A stretch of 64,000 nt of DNA from Ichthyophis bannanicus (GCA_033557465.1 CM066041.1:154665532-154729531), one strand, 5' to 3'; shown: positions 10,217-20,739, counted from the first letter of the stretch. Numbers and translations are program-made. Notes: generated by a model not told the origin, from the letters alone.

Positions 10217-10340
10217 ATATATGTTTTTAATGGAATTATTATTATTATTATATTTTTTGTAAGCAACTCTACCCTTGAGAAAGGCGCAAGCTGAAACGCG
10301 TCGGGGATCTTCAATAAAGCAATTTTGATTTAACACCAAG
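10217..10340 (+). repeat. Right inverted arm of the outer element
   Basis: Partner of 3686-3808. It runs from ATATATGTTTTTAATGGAAT to GATTTAACACCAAG. A short ATT repeat inside the arm differs slightly in copy number between arms. Confidence 0.8.
10266..10318 (+). ncRNA. Degenerate hammerhead-like motif, right arm
   Basis: The order is ACCC, TTGAGAA, AGGCGCAAGCT, GAAACGCGTC, GGGGATC. It is the same layout as the left arm, with one stem II substitution. The first core box is non-canonical, so cleavage is unlikely without change. Confidence 0.5.
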
Positions 10341-10429
10341 CAACTGGGTCGTCCACTGCTTCTGCTCCCTGTGTACTTTGCCTATCTCTGCAGGAGCTCT
10401 GCTCTCCTGTGTGCTGTTCTCTCTGAGGT

Positions 10430-10512
10430 CACTCCCTGACGAAGGCTACACCGAAACACGGTCATGTAGGGGGTCTTGTTAATAAAGGACCTTTTCACCT
10501 TCTTGCCCTTGT
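10430..10512 (+). ncRNA. Hammerhead-ribozyme-like motif with both core boxes
   Basis: CTCC is followed by CTGACGA, AGGCTACACC, GAAA, CACGGTC and ATGTAGGGGG. Both conserved boxes (CUGANGA and GAAA) and a GUC cleavage triplet are present. GG/CC gives a very short stem II, and the CTCC/GGGG strands can pair as stem I. The following AATAAAGGACC segment resembles the part after the arm motif (CTTCAATAAAGCAATT). It is probably a sister element's end. Confidence 0.5.
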
Positions 10513-10544
10513 GTGGTTATAAACTACCTAAGTATATACATCGG

Positions 10545-10885
10545 ACTCCATCTCTGGCTCTTTTCAAATCCAGGCTAAAATCTCACCTTTTGGAGGTTGC
10601 TTTTGGATCCTAATCCACTTAGTTTACTGTTCTCCAACTATGAGTTTTCTTGCCATTCACCTAGACATATCCTAGTCCCTAGTTTGTTGTCTGTCTTGAC
10701 TAGACTGCAAGCTACTACAAATGATTAGTAGTAGGAGAACATAGTACACAGAGAATTAGAAGAAAAGGAAACTGCTAGGTACGTATGACCTAGATTGACC
10801 ACTGTTGGAAACAGGATACTGGGCTTGATGGACCTTGGTCTGACCCAGTATGGCATATCTTATGTTCTTATGTTAGGATCCCAGA
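10545..10885 (+). repeat. LINE 3' ends (L2-type then CR1-type)
   Basis: At 10545-10610 the frame reads LFKSRLKSHLLEVAF, a common LINE RT C-terminus, followed by its 3' UTR. At 10780-10885 comes a CR1-type tail with GATTGACCACTGTTGGAAAC and GACCTTGGTCTGACCCAGTA. The same tail recurs at 22730, 49510 and 57730. Confidence 0.65.
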
Positions 10886-11257
10886 GGAAAGGGAGAAAAA
10901 ATATTTTAACCTGCCAAGTGCAAAGGAGCCTAACTCAGGACCTTTCTGCCAGCAGCAGAATTGACAAATATTTAAATTGGGATCATGGACACAAATAACT
11001 AAGGGAAGAAACACAACCACTGTTATCAAAGTCTGTATTTGCTGAACAGAATTCATTTGTTTGTATTTGTGAATTGGACATTTTGGGGCCCGATATTCAG
11101 AGTGATTAACACGGTTAGCAGACTTGCTGAGTTAATCATGATGACCGGGATATTCAGTGGCACTAATGCAGTTGATGCTGCTGAATATCTCTGGGTCAAC
11201 ACACCAAAAGGAGCAGAAAACCAGACCAGGCCTTATAAACTAATAACGTTATTCTGA

Positions 11258-11308
11258 GAAGCCCGACTTGGCCACGTTTCAGCAGTTAAGCCTTCATCGG
11301 GGGTCAGA
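11258..11308 (-). ncRNA. Hammerhead-like motif, left arm of palindrome
   Basis: On the minus strand: CCCCCGATGA, AGGCTTAACTGCT, GAAACGTGGCC, AAGTCGGG. The GAAA box is intact; the first box has CCGATGA in place of CTGATGA. Confidence 0.45.
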
Positions 11309-11463
11309 CTCTCTAAATGATGCTACAAATCTTCCTAAAAGGGATGAGTCAAAAAACATTGGAGTTATAGAACCACTCTCATGGCGCTATTTCTGCGGTT
11401 CCATAACTCCAATGTTTTTTGACTCATCCCTTTTAGGAGATTTGTAGCATCATTTAGAGAGTC

Positions 11464-11512
11464 TGACCCCTGATGAAGGCTTAACCGCAAAACGTGGCCA
11501 AGTCGGGCTTCT
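11464..11512 (+). ncRNA. Hammerhead-like motif, right arm of palindrome
   Basis: Reads CCCCTGATGA, AGGCTTAACCGC, AAAACGTGGCC, AAGTCGGG. Here CTGATGA is canonical and GAAA has become AAAA. The two arms have each lost a different core base, which suggests that their ancestor had both boxes. Confidence 0.5.
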
Positions 11513-11990
11513 CAGAATAACATTTTTAGGTTTATAAGGCCTGGTCTGTTTTTTCGCACCTTCCGTGTGTTGATCTACTGGACTATGGAACTTTCGCCTC
11601 CTTCGTGAGGTTTGCCGACTATCCCCAGTTGCTACCACTGAATGTCCTGATACTAGCTGGCTAGCAGTGAGGCATTGCAGTGGCGAAGCGGAGGCAGCAC
11701 CCAGGGATAATCAGCTAGCGGGAATATTCAGCTACTAGTTGGTTATCCAAGGGCAGCAAACGTTAGGCACTTTAAAGGCTAGCCTAACTTTAGCTGCTGT
11801 AGCTAACCAGGCAGCCGTTGAATATCGCCATTGCCCAGTTATCTGTGGCGCTATCTGGCAAACCTGTATATTGAATTCCGTAGCCAGATATGGCCCCAGC
11901 ACCGAATATCCAGGTTAACAGTTCAGTTGCAATAGTTAGCCACTTCACAAGGGCTAGTCACTGCCGCTGAATATCCCTCCCTCTAGTCAT

Positions 11991-13689
11991 AGTAAAAGAA
12001 TTGAAGCACCAATCGAGTCCGAGCCTCTTTGATTTTATGTGCTAAGGGCCTTGAAGGGATTTCCCTTTCCCCTGTGGAGAACCTGCTCCCTAGTGGCTAA
12101 GAGTATGTGATAGCTGTGTGAAGGAGAAGGAGAAAGACCAGGATAAAACTCTGCTCTGTGACCTGCCCTGCAGGACCAACCTGATGCACTTCAGCAAGCT
12201 GCGGTACATCAAATCCCGTGAAAATAGATACATGCGGTACAGTACATAAACAACCTTTATAATGCAGTTAAGAAAAAGGAACTAAGGCCGACCACTGAGG
12301 GAGCTGAAAATCAGCTCTGGTGAGGCAAAAATAGCAAACAGTCCGAGCGGAAAGAAAGAGCTGAAGCAGGGTGTGCGTTGCAGGAATAGCTGTGCATGTT
12401 CAGAAGGTTCTTCGGGTTTTTCTACGTTCCGGACATGGAGCGGCTGGCTGACATCACCCGTATGTGTGACTACAGTGCTTTGCTTGTCTTCAAAGAAATG
12501 CAGGGATCATATTATCCAAGGCTGGGGAACTGTCATAAAATAGAACATGACTAAAGTTTGAGTCTCATTATATAACATTCACACACCAGCGTCAGAAAGC
12601 CCTGAATTTAGCCGAGATGCAAACGAATGACTAAAAAAGAAACATAACCTCTCTTCTCCCAGTCTGTAAATATATTCTTTTCTAAGGGGCTCAGAGAACA
12701 AATATAAAGCTGGGGTTATGTTTTGGACGTATCTGTTGTGGCTGCTGCACTTACATCAAAAAGGCACAGAAACAAAACAGGGAAGCGAATGGCGAGTGTG
12801 GCTGAGCCGAGGACAAGGGGGCATTGATGAGGTAACACGCTGGGCTCTGTGTGTGTGATGCCGAAGACAGACGTGGAACGTTTGTACACTAGGAGGGAGC
12901 GAGCACTGATCACGCGGCTCCTAATTAACTCCAGACCTTGTGAAAGTGATGACACACTGCTGGGATTTCTACCACTGGGAAGACTAAACAAGATACAGAA
13001 CGTATGCACCATAGCGCAAGAAAGCCAAAGTGCAACTACAAACCCAGCATTGTACGAGCATGTTTCTAGGGTTCAGAGGTACGCGTGCAGCGCAGACACT
13101 GCCATCATTGTACGCAGGTGGACGTGATAGGTTTATGTTTATTAATGAACTTCACATATCACTTTTCAAATCAATAGCAAAGTGGTTTATAAAGTTACTT
13201 ACATAAAGGAAAAGAAGTACAAATAAAATAGGACAGGATAGTAAATAAGAGGTAGTTCTGCAGGGAATAGCAAGCTCACTGGAATTCATCTGGTTCCCCG
13301 CCTACAAGAGCCCATTATAAGGGCCTATCAGGTATTTAAATGCCTTTATTCAAGGTTGAAATGTCTTACAAGAAGGCTCTATACAAAGAGGAGCAGGCAA
13401 CAAGGTAAAAAGCAAATTGTCTTGCACAGGAGCTAGGAGGGATTGTTAGAAAGCCTCTGTATACTGTGCAGCAAACAAGGAGACTCATGAGGAATGAGCA
13501 TGGACTGCAGGTGAGATGCTTTACCCGACTTTAATGCTCTGTAACTTAAAAGACGTATTTTGCTGCGAATATGGTCACTGAAAAGTAAAGGGCGACATGA
13601 TCAAATCTCTGCACGTTGTTTAGGAGACAGCATGCAGTATTTTGAACGGATAGTAAAGTCTCGATATCTGAACCGCAACCCCCGGCCAC
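11991..13689. other. No gene recognised
   Basis: Mixed-composition DNA with only short frames. None shows a domain or a convincing splice context. I see no repeat I can name. Confidence 0.45.
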
Positions 13690-14110
13690 TGACCAAGCTC
13701 TGTTTTCCCCGCAGCCCGGCCCCCGATCTGGCCTTCCAAGGCCTGGGTCAGGCTGCGGGAACCCTCTGTGTCCCCTCACCGTTGTCCCCGGATCCCTCGC
13801 CGCGATTCCCCTCCATCCAGAGGGATTTATTCCACCTTCAAGTTGGAGTAAGTCCCCCGTCTAGATTTGAGGCTCTGGACGAACAGGGCAGACCTCTGAA
13901 TCAACCCTGTAAGCCCTGGGTCGTGGCCCACCCATGTCCCGCCCTAGCTTCGCCTCCGGTACATTCCCTCCTGGCCCCACTGGCCTCACCATACAAACCC
14001 ACTGTTCATATGGGGAGGCTTTTGCCGGGGCCAGCAGGGTGATGAATAGCAGGGATGGACGTCCCATTGGGACGTCCATCCCTGCTATTCGTGGGACAAA
14101 ATGACCCCCT
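13690..14110. repeat. GC-rich interspersed repeat ending in a hairpin, copy 1
   Basis: It shares an ordered set of blocks with 28860-29300: CCCGATCTGGCCT, AGAGGGActTATTCCACCT, GGGTCGtgGCCcaCCCATG, the TtCATAcaGGGAGGC block and a terminal hairpin. Overall identity is moderate. The open frame across it (160 codons) is not conserved between the copies and is not taken as a gene. Confidence 0.7.
14044..14090. repeat. Perfect 23-bp-arm hairpin
   Basis: GAATAGCAGGGATGGACGTC and its reverse complement face each other with almost no loop. The equivalent hairpin in the second copy is at 29244-29283. Confidence 0.85.
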
Positions 14111-14164
14111 ATGTGTTTAATAAACAATGTTATATGGTATTTAGCTAATGCCTTTTCAGGGGGT

Positions 14165-14360
14165 GTGGGGATCAAGGCAGGTTACGTTCAGGTACAGTAT
14201 GCATTTCCCTGTCCCAAAAAGGGCTCATGGTTTAATTTTGTACCTGAGGCAAAGGAGGACTAAGTGGCTTGCCCAAGGCCACAAGGAGTGCCAGTGGGAT
14301 TTGAACCCTGATCTTTCTGGCTCTAGGCTGCTGCCCTAACCACTAGGTCACTCCTCCATG
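14165..14360 (-). repeat. CORE/MIR-like tRNA SINE (minus)
   Basis: On the minus strand: GGAGGAGTGACCTAGTGGTT (A-box region), GGGTTCAAATCCCACTG (B box), then CCTTGTGGCCTTGGGCAAGC, which resembles the CORE/MIR conserved segment, and CACTTAGTCC. Other copies are at 16447, 16810 and 24848. Confidence 0.8.
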
Positions 14361-15485
14361 CCTAAGATCTTCCACTCAAGCTCAAGCTTACTGCTTAAGC
14401 TAGACATCTAGTTGTTTCTACAAAATTCCCTTAACATAGGAGCCTGAAAACACGCTTAAACGTATAAAATCACTCTCAAAAAACCCAAAAGCAATGTACT
14501 GTATCATAAAATAATAAAATACATTGGGAAGCATATTCAATGGAAAACACTTTTGCAATCTGGCTAGTGGCAATGTTAATGATCAAGTACTTAAAGAATA
14601 GGAGGGTCAGTTCCTCTTCCCAAACAACAGCCCCCATCAGTGACCTGGGATAAAGAGCAATATAAAAGACAGTGCATGGCTTATCTAATATTCATTACTC
14701 TTCCAAAGATACAACCCTTCCCTCCCCAGGCAGAGCTCCTCTCACTTGAATCTATCGCCTTTGAATACATCAATGGTATGAATTACTAAATTAAGCTTGG
14801 AGAAGATGACCCTGTAATAAATGGAAGAGATTCATACTTGGCAACTCAGCAACTTCAGATACAGAAACAGCGGTGGAAGGTTTATTTTATTTTGTTTATT
14901 TATTTTTTCCTCGTAGGTGTGCATATGGGCAGAGTTTCGGTTGAGAATGGGTGGAACATGCAATCGCACACATAGATTATAAACTAAATATTTTATGTGT
15001 GTAACTGAAAAATAAAGAACAGACATTTATAGCAGTTCTAGGACTGCTGCAAATATCCACATTTGCAATTACAGGTGCGTTATGCCACTTACAGTATTCT
15101 AGTATTTTATAAAGACAAGTAGGCACCTACTTCTCTTTATAAAATAAGCTTACCATAGACACCTTAAAGGCACTAACTACAACCTACCTTATAAGATGAC
15201 CTTCTGCTTCATCTACTATGATGTTATTATTCAAAACTGAAAACTATGGATTTCTTTCCATTCCTAAATATTGTCCCATGTGAACCAGAACCAGGTGTTT
15301 CCTGAAACACGACAGGGCCAATGTATACACACATATACATAGCTATATTTTATCTATATCTATGCACATATAAATATCTATGCACACATATGAAAGTGTG
15401 TACGTATATATAATATTCCATAGGATAATTCTGTCATCTCCTGAACAGTTAACTCTCATGCATTTTCAATTTCTCCTTTGGCCCT
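14361..15485. other. No gene recognised; AT-rich
   Basis: AT-rich sequence with no coding or repeat signature that I can name, apart from a TTTATTT run at 14882-14908. Confidence 0.45.

Positions 15486-15536
<51 letters not shown>
15486..15536. repeat. (TA)n microsatellite
   Basis: An uninterrupted TA dinucleotide run of about 50 bp. Confidence 0.97.
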
Positions 15537-15539
<3 letters not shown>

Positions 15540-15544
15540 ACTAA

Positions 15545-16435
15545 CAGGGGATGTTCTCTCTGGTCTAGGTGTGTAAAATGCATGGCTCTCCAACAGCGCT
15601 GGCTGGCTGGCCAGCCACTATCCCCACCAAAGGTTCACAGTAGTTCAGCACCACAAGCAGACCCCAGAACAATCCTTGCTCACTATTGTTTCTGTCTTGA
15701 CCATAAGTCCTCAAGGTTGCATTACACCAGTTAGGACAGTGTCCCACCGGCAAAGTTCATTCATCCTCTCTCCTGTCTTAACAAAAAGGAGATATTGATC
15801 GAAGTGCAAATCTCCCTGTAGTCCTGACTGGTAACACAATGTCTGCCTAGAGTCCACATCAGTTTCCAAGCAGCTTTGGTATAACTCAGCTGTTAGCTTC
15901 TGCTGCTACTGCAGCAAGAGAGACACTGCCCTCTCCTCCCCATCTTCACTGGGGTTTTTATCTCAGATAACAGAAGGTAAGGCAAACAATCAGGTAACTC
16001 CAGAAACATGCAAAGTTTTAACCCTTGCCCTGCGATGCAGCAATTTAAACATAAGCCCAATGATCACCAAACAGTCTCTAAATGCACCAACAAGGCAAGT
16101 TCAATAATCCCTGGGCTTTATCCCAAAAGAGTTCCTACTTGCACAAAAAGAAGCAGTTCATAAGCTCCTTACCTTGGGGAATATTCCAGCGCAGCTTGTA
16201 CCAAGTCCAGCTACTCTCCAGTCAGCTCCATTCCTGGGTTTTTTCCTGCTAGTCCAGAGGTAAATGACCTTGGAGCTCTGGGAAAACTTCACCCAGCTCC
16301 ACTCTGCCCCTGGTCTTCTCTCCCTAACTGAATCACCTGAGCTTCCACTGTGGCAGGGGCCTTCCTATCCCAAGGGATTCTGGGATATGTAGTGTGCCTG
16401 TGCCTGACCCTGACCCTGACCCTGCCACAGTGTAT
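15545..16435. other. Unclassified block, possibly a solo LTR
   Basis: A CT-rich, moderately GC block without frames. It ends with a short inverted pair, CACTGTGGCAGGG (16347) and CCCTGCCACAGTG (16424), and a (TGACCC)3 run. The style resembles a long terminal repeat, but I cannot show TG...CA ends or a target duplication. Confidence 0.25.
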
Positions 16436-16446
16436 ATATGTATCTA

Positions 16447-16720
16447 TGGAGTAGAGGAGTGTCCTAGTGGTTGGGGCAAGGTACTTAAGGTCAGGGGTTC
16501 AAATCCCACTAGAGGACAGCAACCTTGGGCTGGAAGGACTGGGGTTTCTAGTCCCACAGGTGCTCCTTGTGGTCTTGGGCAAGCCACTTAACTCTCCATA
16601 ACCCATGTTCCCTGTAAAATAGTTATCTCCAAGTTATAATGCCCTGTTCAATGTAATTTCAGTTTGTTCAAAGTAAACTACACTGATGCAGAATAGCACA
16701 GTATATAAGAGAAATAAAAT
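16447..16720 (+). repeat. CORE/MIR-like tRNA SINE (plus)
   Basis: GAGGAGTGTCCTAGTGGTTG, then GGGGTTCAAATCCCACTAGA, then CTTGTGGTCTTGGGCAAGCC, then an AATAAAATAAAAATAAAT tail. It matches the copy at 24848 over most of its length, including the CAGCAACCTTGGGC insert. Confidence 0.85.
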
Positions 16721-16809
16721 AAAAATAAATCTACACACACATATGAAAGTGTATGTAGATTATATATATATATCCACACACACAGACTTTCATATATGTA
16801 TGTAGATTA

Positions 16810-17018
16810 TATATTTTTATACCACTTTATCATTCAGTCAAAGCAGTTTGAATTGTAACTTAAAACTTGGTAATACACAGGGACATTGATAACTTGGATT
16901 TTTCCTGAGGCAATGAAGGGTTAGTGACTTGCCCAAGGCCACAAGGAGTGCTAGTGGGAATTGAACCCTGGTCTCATGATTCCAAAGTCAGTGCACTAAC
17001 CATTAGGCTACTCCTCCA
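16810..17018 (-). repeat. CORE/MIR-like tRNA SINE (minus)
   Basis: Reverse-strand copy: TAATGGTTAGTGCACTGAC, CAGGGTTCAATTCCCACTAG, CCTTGTGGCCTTGGGCAAGT. The 3' end at 16810-16860 reads as a LINE-like tail, with CAAACTGCTTTGACTG on the minus strand. Confidence 0.8.
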
Positions 17019-17025
17019 CTCTCAC

Positions 17026-17290
17026 ATGGATTCAATGGAGAAATTTAAAATGCTTACAATAAAATTAACATAAATAACATATAAACATGTTGAAAGGTTC
17101 ACATATAAAATCCATAAGCACTTTCACACACACATACCAACAATCAAAACCCCCTTCCCTGTACAATTTACCTTTTGCGAACCACCTATACAGCCACAAC
17201 CAGCTTATCAATACAGCTTTCTATATATCTTCCCGCCGAGATTTCCAAAGACATGCTTTTCTGTGAAATGAAGAAAGGGAAATGCCTTTC
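17026..17290 (-). repeat. LINE 3' tail and flank left of the mariner
   Basis: GCTTACAATAAAATTA is the reverse of a LINE 3' end. The same tail recurs at 18690 in the same orientation. The CATGCTTTTCTGTGAAATGA segment (17250) recurs inverted at 18756-18830. Confidence 0.45.
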
Positions 17291-17325
17291 ATATGTGTAT
17301 ATGTAGATACACACACACACACATA

Positions 17326-18530
17326 CGAGGTGTGACAAAAAAGAAATGAGACTGTCCCATAAATGTTTTATTACAAAATCTACAGAGAAATTATGCATTG
17401 TCCCCTTCAAAGTAATCCCTCCCAGAGTTAATGCACTTCTGCATTCGCTTCTGCCACATACGGAAGCACTGGTAAAGTCCTCCTCCTTGAGGTCCCTCAG
17501 CAACCTTGTCACAGTGGGCTTGATCTCTTCTACAGAGGCAAAATGAATTCCTTTGAGCAGTCTTCAGCCTGGGGAAGAGCCATAAGTCGCACGTGATGGA
17601 GCAGCCACGACTTGTCTCTCCATAGGGCTTGCCTGCTGTGCCAAACCCAGTCATGGAGGTGATTGAGGACCTGCTGGTAGAAGTGCTGGTTGACTCTCTG
17701 ACTCTCAGGCACAAACTCATGATGGACCATGCCTTTCTGGTCAAAGAATGCGATCAGCATTACCTTAATCCTTGATTTGGACATGCGCACCTTCTTGGGT
17801 CTGGGTAACAGTCGAGTCTTCCACTGCAGGCTCTGTCTCTTGCTTTCAGGGTCATACTGGAAGACCCAAGTCTCCTCTCCTGTGATGACTCAGCCAACGA
17901 ACTCTAGATCGTCTCCAATCTTCTCTAGCAAGTCTCAACAAACATTGACCCAGTGCTCCTTCTGATTGTCCGATAAAAGCTTGGGCACCATCTTGGTGCA
18001 CACCTTCCACATCCCCAGCTCCTGCACCGATGGTCTGCACTGACTCCCTGTTCAGGCTGAGCTCCTCAACTATCATCCGCACCATCAATCTGCGATCACT
18101 CTGCACCAGCTGGTTCACTCTGTCAATGTTCTCAGCCGTCTTTGTTGTGGAAGGCCATCCTGACTTGGGGTCATCCTCCACCTCCTCGCAGCCAGTCTTG
18201 AAACGTTTGTGCCACTCGAAGACTCGCGGCCTTGACATTGCATCTTCTCCATAAGCCTTTTGGAGAAGTTGGAGACACTCAGTTTGGTCCTTCTCCAACT
18301 TAACCAGAAATTTCAAGTTGATTCTTTGCTCCATATTTCTGCCACCTCCAGTTGTGTAACAGTGTGCTACAAAAAAACCTGAAAAAGAAAAACAGAGTGA
18401 GAGAGATGAAAAATATTATAGCAGAATAGTGGCGAGATGTTGCACAACACAGTGACATAAGCGGTTAGCCAATTGGCATTGAGTCATGGGTGTGGCTGCC
18501 ACAGTCTCGTTTCTTTTTTGTCACACCTCG
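17326..18530 (-). mobile_element. mariner transposon
   Basis: The terminal inverted repeats read CGAGGTGTGACAAAAAAGAA and, inverted, CGAGGTGTGACAAAAAAGAA. TA flanks both ends (17324-17325, 18531-18532), the mariner target duplication. The length of 1,205 bp is near the usual 1.3 kb, the difference being an internal deletion in the gene. Confidence 0.95.
17391..18334 (-). pseudogene. mariner transposase, frameshifted and internally deleted
   Basis: It starts at ATG 18334 with MEQRINLKFLVKLEKDQTEC and continues through the paired HTH DNA-binding region (VFEWHKRFKTG, DDPKSGWPSTTKT, RRLMVRMIVEELSLN). A frameshift follows near 18030. The first catalytic Asp is in TGDETW-like sequence (about 17885, partly mutated on this strand). 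The region holding the second Asp (after LLHH) is deleted: LLHH runs straight into the CDLWLFPRL block that normally contains the third Asp. It ends at CINSGRDYFEGDN, the usual mariner end. It cannot be active. Confidence 0.9.
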
Positions 18531-18532
18531 TA

Positions 18533-19449
18533 TACAGGGCCAATAGAGAAACTGAAAAGACAGGAGCGTTAAGTGTGCAGGAGCTTAAAGAATTATCCTC
18601 CAAATGCATAACTGCTTTTTTTAAAATATTGACTAGTTTATTTATAAAAACTTGATATATAACTTCCCCCTGAAACCAGCATCAAAGCGCTTACAATAAA
18701 ATTATAAGTAACTTATAAACAAGTTCAAAAGTTCATACAGTGTGACATAATGAGGCATTTCCCTTTCTTCATATCGCAGAAAAGCATGTCCACTGGAAAT
18801 CTGGGTGGGAAGATACGTAGAAATCTCCCTCATACACTTATGCTTCCCTCCCACTCCCTTTCCGTGACCGCCCTTCTATACTCCTTCCTTGAATAAGGTT
18901 ACCAGATCTCTAGGGAACAAATATAGGTCACTTGGATTTGTGGAACTGAGAGTCGGGGGTTAGGGGGAGGATCAGATCCATCTGGCATGTGGAAGCTATA
19001 TCAGTCCCCAACAATTTGCAACACATCACAACTATGGAATATAAACCCAGACCATAATACATTTGGACTGATTTCCAATTTTCTCTAAGTTGATTAATTA
19101 GTATTCTCTTCTCTTTAATACTTCTATCTCTGATAAGAATACTGACACATAATCATGATCTTATTGTGGCTAAGTGGTACCTGGAACACCAGTAGCAGAA
19201 GTGCAAAACCATGTGTTGAAGATGAATGACTATCGTTGTATGCATAGGTATCATACGCAGGTGTTGGAGGTTAAGAAAGCATATTTTACTAAGAAAATTA
19301 GATGTTGCAGTGCCTCAGCAATTGTTTAGTGTAGTAAAATCCATGAGAACTCAAAGGAACAATCATGGTAACCAGGAAGGTATTCCTAATGCTGAGCAAC
19401 TTTAAACAAAAAATTCTAACAAACCTAAGAGTTGGTTTTGATGATACCT
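18533..19449. other. No gene recognised
   Basis: Contains the second LINE tail (18650-18750) and the inverted segment at 18756-18830. The remainder shows no recognisable feature. Confidence 0.45.
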
Positions 19450-20440
19450 AGAAACATGATGGCAGAAAAAGACCATATGGCCTATCCAGTCGGCCCTTCC
19501 ATGCCATCTACTATAGTTAGTCCCTTTTTTCCCTTTAGAGATCTTCTGTGTTGGTCCTATGCTTCTTGAATTCAGATACTGTCCTTGTCTCTACTGGCTC
19601 CACTGGGAGTCTATTCCACACATCTACCTCTCTTTTCATAAAGAAATATTTCCTCAAATTATTCCTAAGTCTGTCCCCTTTCAACTTCATCCTATGCCCT
19701 CTCGTTGCAGAGCTTTCCTTCAACTGAAAGAGGCTCTCCTCTTTATGCTATGGAGGTATTTAAATGCCTCTATCATATCTCCTCTGTCCTGCCTTTCCTC
19801 TAAAGTATACATATTGAGATCTTTAAGTCTGTCCCCGTATGCCTTATGATGAAGCCCACTGACCATTTTGGTGGCCACCCTTTGCACCAACTCCATCTTG
19901 TTTATATCCTTTTGAAGGTGCGGTCTCCAGAATTGCACACAATAGTCCAAATAAGGTCTCACCAAAGATTTCTACAGAGATACTATCACCTCCTTCTTCC
20001 TGCTGGCCATTCTACTTCTTAGGTGGTCAAAGAAGGAGCAAGGTGATCAATCAAGGGCACATGGTTTAATTGGACATCAAATTTATTATGTTAAGTTGAA
20101 CCACTTAAACCGTGGGTTGTGTGCTTGATTGATCATCTTGCTCCTTCTTTGACCTCTTGAGTACTGCGAGCGAGAGTGCTTTCCTGTTTGGACATTCCTC
20201 GCCTTATACACCCAAGCATCCTTCTGGCTTTCACTGTCACCTTTTCTACCTGTTTAGCCACCTTGAGATCATCAGAAACAATCATCCCCCTTCATCCCCT
20301 ATATTGTACCACTCTCTTGGACTTTTGCAGCCCAAATGCATGACACTGAATTTTTTAGTATTAAATCTCAGCTGCCAAATTGCGTGTGTATATGTTGAAA
20401 CCAGCCAGAAAACGTTAACTGGCATACATTTTCTACCGAG
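19450..20440 (-). pseudogene. CR1 LINE reverse transcriptase C-terminal part
   Basis: On the minus strand, in order: FNTKKFSVMHLGCKSP, PEGCLGV, then after a hairpin insert MVRPYLDYCVQFWRPHLQKD, VQRVATKMVSGL, DRLKDLNMYTLEERQDRGDM, then RGHRMKLKGDRLRNNLRKYF and VDVWNRLPVE. This is the thumb and tail of CR1 ORF2. The 3' UTR continues to about 19450. It is a 5'-truncated copy with frame changes and is dead. Confidence 0.88.
20022..20154. repeat. Hairpin-forming MITE inside the CR1
   Basis: GGTCAAAGAAGGAGCAAGGT faces its inverted copy ending CTTGCTCCTTCTTTGACC, with arms of roughly 48 bp and a loop of about 35 bp. It breaks the CR1 reading between two recognisable parts. No target duplication is clear. 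Confidence 0.7.
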
Positions 20441-20545
20441 TTAGGGAAAATTGGTACCTCTTATCTCCTCTGCTAATCACGCCCATTTCAGATCCTGAAG
20501 ATGGTTAAGGAGCTCACTTTTCTTGTGATTGCTCAGATAATAAAT

Positions 20546-20660
20546 TATAGGGGTATGTTTACTAAGCTGGGATAACAGCTTACCTGTGCCATTTATTCAA
20601 TGGGACCTAATTACAAATAGCAGGGGTTAACCATTCGCCCAGTTTAGTAAACATACCTCA
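20546..20660. repeat. Small palindromic MITE
   Basis: AGGGGTATGTTTACTAAGCT at the left pairs with CAGTTTAGTAAACATACCTC at the right. Similar TTTAGTAAACATGC ends occur at 3670 and 41585, so the family is dispersed. Confidence 0.65.
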
Positions 20661-20739
20661 TATTCTAACCAAAGAAAGTTATCCCTTGGATTTGAGGAGG
20701 GCATCAGAATATTGAGTACTGCAGGGTGAGCATTCAGAT

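Larger units (their letters stand above)
11195..11573. repeat. 379-bp near-perfect palindrome
   Basis: The left arm from GTCAACACAC and the right arm ending GTGTGTTGA match as inverted repeats around a centre near 11384. Both arms share GACCAGGCCTTATAAA, GTTATTCTGAGAAGCCC and TCCAATGTTTTTTGACTC. It could fold as one long hairpin. Each arm holds a hammerhead-like motif. Confidence 0.85.
11088..11990. repeat. GATATTC-family palindromic repeat, copy 1, with insert
   Basis: It starts GGGGCCCGATATTCAG and ends CTGAATATCCCTCCC. It is dense in GATATTC/GAATATC and GGTTAGC/GCTAACC blocks that can pair within the repeat. The 379-bp palindrome at 11195-11573 sits inside it. Further copies are at 22013, 31395, 38722, 46896, 48814, 56826 and 57440. 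Confidence 0.7.

Noticed and set aside
13560..14042. 160-codon frame at 13560 as a gene
   Set aside because: The stretch is a repeat with a second copy at 28860 where the frame is not kept.
16405..16425. (TGACCC)n as interstitial telomeric repeat
   Set aside because: Only three units and not TTAGGG; too short to mean anything.
17220..18830. A larger element defined by the inverted segments at 17250 and 18790 around the mariner
   Set aside because: The adjacent LINE tails are in direct, not inverted, orientation, so the inverted pair is probably two separate repeat copies.
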